Of a DNA stretch of 64,000 bases, positions 46,099 to 57,400 are shown piece by piece. The translations under genes were made by a program, and so were the position numbers. The stretch is from Agrypnia vestita (Eukaryota; Arthropoda; Insecta; Trichoptera; Phryganeidae): positions 1-64,000 of the forward strand of contig JADDOH010001511.1 in the NCBI GenBank assembly GCA_016648135.1, written 5' to 3'. Position 1 is the stretch's first letter. Each line of letters opens with the position of its first letter. A model generated the notes under the pieces. It was not told the DNA's origin, did no database searches, and was given only the letters and a program-made list of their open reading frames with translations.

Positions 46099-48439
46099 TA
46101 TTTTGACATTAGTTGTTTTAATGTTTTTAGTTATTTCATTTTGCGTTTTTATTAACAGTTTAATTTATTTTGTATGTAAAGTGCCCATGAGGTGAATTTT
46201 TTACAAAAATGGAGCTAAATAAATGTGTAATCCCCTTTTATTTTTATTATTAAAATTATGTGTAATTCGGGTTTACTTGTAATTATTGGCCAAAGGCAGT
46301 GTCTAGTAATATTAATGTTATTACAAATATCAATGGCTGTAAGTAAACTTGTGAATGTAAAAATTAATGATGCAAAACACTTCGCACCCTATACTTTGCA
46401 ACACGAAATAGGCATGCTATTTCTTCCGCGTTCGGAAACATATTGACGCGTGTATAAGTGTGTTCCACCGTGGCTTCACCAATTGGCATGGTAACTACCA
46501 CAAACATAGTGTGTGTGTATATTTAATTCGCTTATAGGCACTCACACAAAAAAATATTATTAAAGATCTGAATGTACCGTACTATGGTGATTGAATTTTT
46601 TTTAATAAAGATGAGAACATGGAATACGTGTCACATCAATATTCTTACTATTTTCAAAATAAACTAAATGCCTGTGCTATGAAACTAGAACTAACTTGCT
46701 TGTGTCCTTGTTTACTTTTTTATGTGCTTTCTGTTTTATTTTCTCTTTTTTGTATGTGGGTACTATATTTAATGTGTATTTTAGATTATTTATCTGATGG
46801 AGAACTAGATAAATTCTAGTTTGTGTTGTATATCTTGAGTTGAAACATAGTTGAATAAAATGGACATGCGCATTTTGTCCAGCTATTTTCTAACACAATG
46901 TATACAACACAGCATGTGATTTTCTAATATATATTTAAATATACTAAAATCGATCTTATTTACCACTTATTGTTGATTGTTTCAAAATGGTGTTATCATA
47001 AATTTATGTTTATAACTAAACATACGCATTCTGTTGGCAAATTCAACTTTATGAAAGTAAGGTTAAAGATGTGAAATTAGCAGTTATTTTATTATATCTC
47101 ATGTTTACGGAGTATTTACGATATCTTCCTGAATATCTAGTACAACTGGTCATTTCAGATGAATTAGATCCAAAATACAAAATTTAGAAATTGGCTAATA
47201 TTTTTGTAGAAAAAAGGTTAATCAAAGGTGCTAAGTGGGTTTATTTATACCAATACATATATGTATTTAGATAATATATTAACATTATTGGCTATTTATT
47301 GTGATACAAATTTAGACCATACCTGTCAGTAGAATGGAACCAGAATACAGAGTCTTGAAATGGTGTTATGTGATAAATAAATGTTATTAAAAATAAGTGT
47401 GTAAAACATTTCAGGAAATGCTTGACATTTTGCTGTTACATATTGGACTTACTTTTAGTTTATACTATTACTCTTATAAGACTGGACGCTACTTTACAGT
47501 TAATTACTTTATAAAAGACTCGTTCACATATAATCATCATGAAACTACCTGTCACAGGCAACACTGGCTTTGGAGATACACGCTAAAATGGGAGATGGAA
47601 GCTGCCTGGGCCAAGCTACTGTATTATTGTGAGATATTAAATTTGAGTAATGGGTGAATTCAATTGCTGTTTACTTTTACAATATTTATTTTCGATAGCT
47701 TTCCAATAAATAAAAACTTTCAGTATTTTTTGTGCTTTAAGGACACTGAGAAAGGATGTGAAAAATATGTATTATTGTAGAAAACCCCACGTAATATGAA
47801 TGTTAGCTATTTTTTAATAAATAAATAATTGGAGCAAGTATAACTCTAGTAAGTTATGTGTATATTGATATTGAATAGTATTTTAAAGTGTCTTCTCATT
47901 GAAATACGTAGACGTGTACTAAAAAACTTAAACCCTACAATGACAGATTGATTCTGATTTAAAAATTTCATTTGAACCCAAAGAAAACATTGATAAATGT
48001 TGAACATTAAATCTTCCTAAATAGCCCACCGACACTGTTCACATTTGAAATGTTTAATATTATGGATTCAATTATAGAATTTCATAACCTCGGCAAATAC
48101 AATGTTTATCATAATGTACTAAAGGAAACCAACATATTTAATAAATTTAAAATCAAACTTAGTAATTTGTCGAGGCTTGAACTACCTGGACTGTTGTGTT
48201 AGTAGAAAATGATAAGTGTGCACTTCTGTACTCGAAACACAATCCGATTGTGTATAATTACGGAGCCTTATATTGAGTAGAAAACAATGTTTGTTTTGTC
48301 ATAAGATTTAGCTTTATAAAAGCAGTACCATAACACTAATAGTGCAATGCAACTTAAGAAAATATAACCATTAGCCACAAATGTCTTATTTTATTTATCT
48401 CAACTTCCCAACTACACAATCAATTCTGCACTAAATAAT
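46099..48439. other. Intergenic, no gene seen
   Basis: AT-rich. Frames at 46258, 46619 and 47397 have no motif, no splice support and no composition shift, so none is accepted. Confidence 0.5.
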
Positions 48440-51400
48440 TTAATCATCTTTCAGTTTTCCTTCACCCAATTCTTTATTGTTTTCTGTATTTCCCTTACGT
48501 GCTAGTGATTTAAAAGAATAATACAATTTGGCTCTTGCTGATGCATTTCGAAGCGCCAGGAATCCTGTAACATTAAACATGTTTATTGGAACATAATGGA
48601 AAAAGCTTAACTTGTGCTTCACAAACATCAAATTGTAATCATATTAATTTGATTCCTTTTGTAATCCCTAACACTATGATTTCCAATTATCTTTGGGAAT
48701 TTAAAAAATTTCGATAAATGTCTAATGTTTTTTGGATTCTATTGCACCCTAGGGACAGAAATACAATTCAATACTTAACACTAGGTTTACGGGCATTTTT
48801 TATATCCCTATCTCTACGGCACCCGTCAAATTGACGGATGCGCTTAAGTACTTCGTTTTTTCGTATTAAATGATTTATTTAACTGAAGTCCTCAATTGTT
48901 CAATTGAAATGGTTTAATTCTTTTTTAGAATACGACGCGCTTCTTTTTCTGTGCAGTCTTTGATATGTTCTAACATGCGCGTATCAATTATTAGTTCGAA
49001 AGCAGTTCGCACATGACCCGACATCACATTTCTTTTGGAATATGCAGTAGGTCCTGCGACACCTTTGAATATTGTGTGAATGGGTAGTCTACCGCTGGAC
49101 CCACTTGCTTCAAAGCCCATCCATTGTGTTCCATCGACAGCAAGTAGTTCTGTTGTATTGCTTTTGGAGGTGGATGACTTTTTCTCGGAGTCGGTGCTTG
49201 AGGAAAAGCGCATTCTTTTTTTTACCAAGACCTGGAATGTTTTCTTCTTCTGATGACTCTTCTGTCATTTCGCTGTAGAAGGATTCTGAAGTCTCGGATT
49301 CATGTTCACTTTCACTTTTAAATGCTCTTTCTTCAGAGCTAGTACCGGAATGTACTTCATCGATGTTAGAAATTTCTATCAATAATTCCAAATACTTTCT
49401 TGATTTACTCATGGTTGCTAAAAATGGGTGAAGATAAAATAAATATTATTGCAAAAGTAATTAGTAATTATAAGAAAACTACAATTAGTAATTATTAGAA
49501 AATTACAAATTAAAAATTCTTACAATAAATAGATTTTTTCTTTGCAAATATTTATACGCATTGCTAAAATTTTAAAACTTGATATATGTCTTCACACACA
49601 GACTACAATCCTAAAACTGAAGATTGTCATATGGTCAACTTTGCCAGAAATCAACCCTTGAATAGACCATTTTTTATTGCCCCATAAATCATATTGCTCC
49701 AAATGCCTTACGCAGGGCATAGGTTCTTGTAATTTGTGTTTGAAACAAAAACATCGATGACTTTCTTTCTTCATTGCTTCACACAAATTGTAGAAATATG
49801 ATTATGTTGTTTCAAAAGTAATAATTTCACAAATGGGACGAATTCAAAAGGGATATTCTTTAAACTACCAAATCCGTCAATTTGACGGGTGTCCGTAGAG
49901 ATAGGTATAAAGCAACAAGATTTTTTAAAATAAGAGGTTTCCGAATAAAAAAAAACTGTAAATATATTTGTACTGATCTATTATAAAAAGTCATTTAAAA
50001 AAATCAGAAAAAATTTCTGCCTGTTTAGTAAAATTTACAAAGCAAATCGGAAATCCGTCAATTTGACGGGTGCCGTAAACCTAGTGTTAATCATTTTGGG
50101 TACATTGCTGGGTAGAGTATAGAGTATATTTTTATGAAACTGTTAAACAAGATTTTGTTCTGTTGATTTTGAAAGTTCTATTGTAAGATGTGCTGTGCAA
50201 TGAACATTTTCAATCTAGAAATACGGGATTATTTTATGAAGAATGTCTCAGGCCTTTCCGATTGATTTCATAAAAGAGTGTCTCTTAATTTTCATTGAAC
50301 GAATAAAAGTTTCTAACTGAAATTTTGTAAGAAGGGTAAATTAGAAAATCACTTAAGGCAGCACATTCACTGCAAATGCATATTTCGGCATTTTTCTTTA
50401 CGAAAATATAGGTTTTTATTCATTTATATCAGCATGTATACTTTAGACTGCAATTTTTTTAGGGCAATGACTTAGATAGAACCTTTGTTATTGTATAAAA
50501 GTAAGAAACTGGACATTATTTACAATAATTAATAAAATATAAGGATTAATCGACAGACCACGGCCAAAAAAAAGTTTTTAGTGTCCTGGTACTTATAATA
50601 TGTTTTTTATACGTATAAAGTACTTCATTATCTAGAATCCGTACTAAGGAAATGAAGAAATTTTCAATATTATTAAAGTTATAATGAATTAAGCGTTGTT
50701 TCATTTACAGAGTGGAAGTTCATGATTAACACAATGATTCATACACAACATTTTATTCCACTAATTTGAGTTATATAAGCCTAAGCGCTTTCGATGGACA
50801 CATCCATCATCTTCAGAGGCAATATTTTCTTATATTTTTTAAACTCAATTAACAAAAATCTACAATTTACACTTGAATTTGAAAAAGATAATGTATTAAA
50901 TTTCTTAGACCTAAGCTTATCTATTGTTAATAACTATTTTAAATTTAATATCTATAGAAAACCTTCATGTATGGATACTCTTATCCATTCTTCTTCTCAT
51001 CCACATTCACATAAAATGGCATCATTTAAATCAATGATCCATAGGGTTTTAAGTATTCCACTAGATAAAATATCATATAATAATGAAAAATACAATCAAA
51101 CAGTTAGCTTACAATAATAGATATAATACTAATATAATTGATAGCATACTTAAAAAGAAAAAGGAATTGTCATCAATTAAAAAATTCTTATATACACCTG
51201 GCTTAACCAAATCCATAGAACCTTAGAGGAAATTAATTTACATTGGGAATATTTCAAATAAAATAAGCAATCTCACAAAAAACAATTTTAAAACTGCTTT
51301 CTATACAAATTCTAATTTAAATAAATTACTCTTCAATTGTAAAGATAAGCAGGAGAGGGTGGATAAGAGTGGCATCTATAACATAACATGCAATGATTGC

Positions 51401-54400
51401 GATGCTATGTATATCGGGCAATGTGGTAGAGATATAGGCACAAGAATAAAAGAACATCTAAGAGCATTCAGAGGACCATCCAGATACTCTGAGATGGCGG
51501 ACCACTGTATTGAACATGATCACTTGTTTGACCAAAAAAATGTTAGGGTCCTACATCTAGAGGCAAAGGGTCGTAAACTGGATGCTCTAGAAATACTAGA
51601 AAAAATTATTAAAGCAATCAAAAATAAAAATATCCTAATAAACATTAAAATACCTGTGTCATCCCCATTGTTAAAATAAGTATTGTTGTATGTTAAAATA
51701 AGTATTGTTGTATGTATGTAAAAATTAATTACTGTTGTATGTGTCAATAAATTACTACCCTCGCCCCCCCCCCCCTATTTATCGTCAACGAAACGAGACC
51801 GTCCATTTCCTTCCATGGACGAGTCGATCAACAAGTTGAATTCGTCAACTTCGTTATGCGGACGTTCTGCGGGACGATTTGTCTACGGCTCGACGCTGCT
51901 CGACGGTTGGATATTTTTATTACGTTACTTTTTAAAATTTAAAGAAGTTCGAAGAAATATAGTTTCGGGGAAAGTAAAACCGCTAAAATTAAATTTTCCA
52001 TCCCTTTTCAGGTGGGTAGATTTAAGAAGTCGAGATCAATCGAATAAAATATTGATCTTAGAAAAATATCTAGCCGGCTGTTAATTAATAAATAATAGTT
52101 TCATTGTATAAAAAATGCTGACGTTAATAAAAATATCAAATTTGGTTAACCCATATATAACCTAGAAAATTTGCAGCCCTTTCAAAAATAATTGAGTAGA
52201 CAAAAGCTGATATTTTTTTCAAACGAGTGGAGTTGTTTCAAGTAAATTCGTAATTCTATGAGATAAATTTAAATTATCCAAGGCGTACTTTTTCCAATGA
52301 TGTATCTATACAAAAGAAAATAAAGTGTAAAATAATTAAACAGAATAGTTTTATTTTATACTGCGTAAAATTGGGAATTCACCGAAACGTCGCACAATGC
52401 AACTAAAAAATAATAGTTTATTAAGCCTATCTCACCCTACGCGCGCATTCAAATTTCAAGTCTCTGTCATAGTATCGTGTACACAGATCTGCACTCTATG
52501 ATGGTGTACTTTAAAGTTGAAATTAGGTTACCCGTCGAGCTGTTTACAAGTCGACAGCGAGAGATGAGAGAGAAATCAATGGAGACATTTTGTCTTGCTC
52601 TCGCTCGTTGCTTTGGACTACGTTGAATTACGAACGAAGGATTATTCATTTAGTCGTCTACGAATTCAACTAGTCCATGCGATAAACGTAAACCGTCGAT
52701 GAAACATCAACGGTTGATTTCAACTAGTCCATCCATTCAGCGCCCATCGCTAGTTCTAATATTGCCTCTGAAGATGATGGTTGTGTCCATCGAAAGCGCT
52801 TAGGCTTATATAACTCAAATTAGTGGAATAAAATGTTGTGTATGAATCATTGTGTTAATCACTAACTTCCACTCTGTAAATGAAACAATGCTTAATTCAC
52901 TATAACTTTATTAATATTGAAAATTTATTCATTTCCTTAGTACGGATTCTAGATAATGAAGTATACTTTATACGTATAAAAAACATATTATAAGTACCAG
53001 GACACTAAAAACGATTTTTTGGCCGCGGGCTGTCGATTAATCCTTATATTTTATTAATTATTGTAAATAATGTCCAGTTTCTTACTTTTATATAATAACA
53101 AAGGTTCTAAGTCATTGCCCTAAAAAAATTGCAGTCTAGAGTATACATGCTGATATAAATGAATAATAAAAACCCACATTTTTGTAGAAAAAAAAAAACG
53201 CCGAAATATGCATTTGCAGTGAATGTCCAGCCTTAATAATTAATCACCTGTGAAAAGTTCAGCCATCAAGAGTAGCCACATGAGACAATGTAAGGTTATT
53301 TCTAATGGCCTAGCTTGAAGATAAGGGTTACCTAGTTGAAAAGACTGCAAAGGTAATTGTAAAAGAATAGAAAGCATCCAAAACCCAGCCAATTCTGGTA
53401 TCTGCAATCATTAAAGTAAAATTAAGTAAATGATTCATTATACAGTAGAACCTTGTTGATTCGAAATTCAAGGGACCAAAAAAATATTAAATTGGGGAAT
53501 TCGTCAAAAATTGTAAAATTCATATGAAAACCCATTAATTTCGTGAAAATACATATTTTTGCATACATTTCAAGAAATCATTTATAAAGATCGCAATATT
53601 GTTATTGCCAAAGAACTTACTGACATATTTGCTGTTCTCTCACGAAAAAATTTTTTTTTTTCCATTTTGTCACGTTTGGATGGACGTAATCAAAAATGTT
53701 TAGCTATCTTAGAATTTATGGAAGACATCTTCACCCTATTTTTCGATTCTTCCTTTTTTCCGGCTCTAGTAATTAGAAATTCAATTGTCAATAAATACGT
53801 GAAATAATAAGAAAAGTCATAAAGGACATTCCATAAGGTACCGCAAAATACATAAAGGATACTACACGCGATCAAAAAGTCGCGCACATTATTATTATTT
53901 GTAACTTATTTTTAAAATTCGAATTATGTGGCTTAAAATATATTGATTTATGGTGCAAGGATCTAAAAATTATTCCAAATTAGAGGGATTTTCTAACTAT
54001 TTGAGTTAGTCTACTGTGGAATTAATATTTAAGGACATGTGCATTTTAAAAATATTGAATTTTGGCGAATTTCTAATTATCGGAATTCAAATTAACAAGG
54101 TTTTACTGTATTTACAAAATTTTAAACTTGTTGAATGAACCTGCAAAGTAAAATTTTCAATATAGTTAGGATATGATATCTTTTTTTTAAAGGTTGGTGA
54201 AAATGTGCATATTCAAGGATTACTCATTGTACTGGTCTCACTCTTCTGCAGCCTATATAATTGATACTTGTCTTGAGATTATTTAAAATTTACTTAATAA
54301 TTCCATCAACATTATGACCATGCAAAGAAATCAGTTGTGATGCATTATTTTTTTACCTCCCTCATTCTTACTATTATGATTTATAATATCTAGATATAAG

Positions 54401-57400
54401 ATTTTTCTAGATATTGTAAATATTTATTATGTAACAGAGTTATACTAACCCGTTCAGAAAGATTACCCCTGTATCCGAGATACAGCCTCATGCATTCTAT
54501 TGCAGTATACATCATTAGGACCGCTACTGAAAGAAACTTGGTCAAGTTTCCCAAACATGCAAACTGAAAATTCATATTAATTACTATAATAAATATAATT
54601 TATAACAAATTATAAAATTTTATTTAGAAAATGACAAATATCAATTACCTTTAAATAAAGGAAAAATGTTGAGGTTGAGAACCAAAAAGGGAATAGAAAC
54701 ACATTGAAAAACAGAAACATCTGAAGAGGCATATTTGGTGAAGATTCGTAAGTTCCTAAAAATAAATTATTAGTATTTTGAATATTTGAAGCAGTAACTA
54801 TAATTGATACAAGATAAAATTCAATAGCCATTTTATATAAGAAAGATCTCAAATTGGGTAGATATTTTAGACTAACTAACTTACCATCATGCCGTTCTGT
54901 GGGGGTAGGCAAAGAGGATAGAGCGCCACACTCTTCTGTCCTGACATACAACTCTCGCCTCATCCACATTCATCTTCGCATGCAAGCTCGCCGGTTTTTG
55001 AGGCTTCTAACAGGACCATCTTCCAGTATCTGGTAAATCTGGTCATGTCACGTCTTCCGCAGTCGCCCTCTCTTCAACAGTTCCATCAACACTTGCATTA
55101 TATGTATATCTTTCTCACCATTCTTTCCTCCTTCAATCACTCAACATGCCCAAACCATTTGAGCAACCCTTTTTTAATTCTAGTAATTATGCTAACATCA
55201 GCTTTACATTCATTCCTAATATCTGCATTCTTTACTCTATCATAAATTGATTTGCCATACATACGTCTGAGGGATCTCATCTCCACTGCATTTAATCTAC
55301 TTTCTTTCCTCTTCTGCCAGCTCCATCAGTGTTGGTACCAGAATTCCAATAGATATTTTAGAAATAAATTAATTAATCAAAAGAAATTGGAAGCTTCTCA
55401 GTGTTCAATGTTTTTGTGCACTAAGGAGAATTCTGTTATGTTGATTTTTCTTTTAAATTTTGAATTGGAAAGGACACCTCTGAATTCTGCATAAAATTAT
55501 ATACATACACTGCAAATAGATGGCATTGAAACAGCGCAACCCATATACATATGTGGGGTATAAAAGCAAAGGCAGCAATATCCAAAAAAATTTAATGCAG
55601 TCATCAAGGATTACTAATTTATAATGTACTGAATTCGAGATTTTATAGGAAACATGATTTTGGAAGGGATGGATGCCTAGATAAAATGTAGAATTCAATA
55701 CATTTTAAATTAGTAATCCTCGGTGACTGGATTAAAAACATTTTTTTATTTCTTGCTACTGGATACTGCTGCCAATGCTTTTATACTACACACATAAACA
55801 TTTTCATTACCATTCAAAGTCAATATTTGGTCTATTGGTTGATTTGTTTGAGTCATTTAATATCTAAAGAAGAAGAGATCTCTCATATTGTATTTTCATT
55901 GGTTTCTAGAGGTGAGCATGTCTCAGATTTTCAAATCCTCATTTAGAGTTTCAAAACGCAGTATTACATTTCATTTAATAATATAACTGGCAAACATTAA
56001 CAATCAAATTATTATTACATATATGTTATACCTCACCAAAAGGAATTAAGATTCTTGTGTGTGGTGAGGTATAATCACAATCATATCGGTAGTGTAATCT
56101 AATTTAACAAACAATGAGAATTATATACTAGGTCATATGTATACTATTTATCTAATATATAGAAAATTTTTGAATAAGCAGTCAAAAAGAGACTAAATTC
56201 AACCACAAAAGCCAACTCTAGAATAAATGAGAATCAGTTCGGATTCACTGGGGGAATATGCACAAAAGACGCAACCGCAAAGCATCCACCATTATACAAA
56301 GTAAATTTGGACAAATCAAGTAATTGCATAGCCATCTTCATCGATTCGAAGAAAGCACTCAACAGTATCTCCCACGAACAACCCATACCAGAACCGAAAG
56401 AAAACGGGATTGACCACACAGCCCCAAACGGATTAAAGCCACTAAACGAACAGGTCTCAAATAGTCCAATCACATTAATTTCTGAGTAATCCACCAATAA
56501 GCGAATTCGGAGTCCCCCAAGTTCCGGTCCCCAGACCTCTACCATTTCTCACTCATGTAAACGACATACTTCAACAAAAATTAACGGTGAGCTAGCATCT
56601 ATCGCAGACGACAACGCACTGTTAACAAATTATCCTTCACGGGCAAAAGTTCACGAATTAGCTAACGAGAATATCAATACAATAAAATTGTGGCTTGACA
56701 ATAATCTTCTAACACTCGATGCAAAAAAAACACATGTTTCATTTTCTGTAAAAATTTTCCTAAAAATAACCATAAAATTTTAATTCAAATTCCAATATGT
56801 AACATTAATTGTATACAGCTTGACAATAATTTTACTTAAATTGATTCTTCATCTGAACTAACTAAAATATCTAGTTGTTTGTGTTGTTACCTTATAAAAT
56901 ATGAAAATTAAGGTAGATATATAAGATGTGGCCTATTTATCGCATATTCTTGAAGTGGGACTACAACTTGTATTTGAATTTATTGTAATCATCAATAGTT
57001 TTTAATTCTGTGAGTAAATTATTAAAATTGAGTATACCTCTATATAAAAAACTGTTTTAAAAATATGTGGTACTAAATTTAGGAGTTTTTTTATTATTCT
57101 TATATATTTTCGAGTGAAAGTCTTGTAAATTATTATAGGTCGACCATAATCAAAAGACCATTCCCTAGCTTTGTCCGGTAAGAAGAAAGCGGGGGCAAGC
57201 CCATATTACAAGCCTCGATATGATATTCCAAACAAATATATATTTTTTTGTTTAAAAAGGTACTTACTAGAAAAACTTATTTAGTGTTCATTTTTTGCAT
57301 CGTAACAACACATATTTTTTGTGCACATTCTTTTGAATGCGGTCTAGCTATAGTCATCTTTTCTTTAAATATTTGTAATATCGAATATTTCTTATAAATT

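Larger units (their letters stand above)
50353..53236 (+). mobile_element. Penelope-like element with inverted terminal repeats, in TMEM17 intron 4
   Basis: Arms of about 475 bp at 50353-50826 and 52758-53236 are reverse complements over their whole length. Between them, on the plus strand, are the end of a Penelope reverse transcriptase and a GIY-YIG endonuclease, then a separate nested insertion. Each arm contains a hammerhead-like motif. Penelope elements are known for pseudo-LTRs in direct or inverted order. The right arm ends 11 bp before the splice donor of TMEM17 exon 4 (53248). Confidence 0.88.

Noticed and set aside
47397..47657. 86-codon frame between GLTP and TMEM17
   Set aside because: No motif, composition like its surroundings, and no plausible splice partners.
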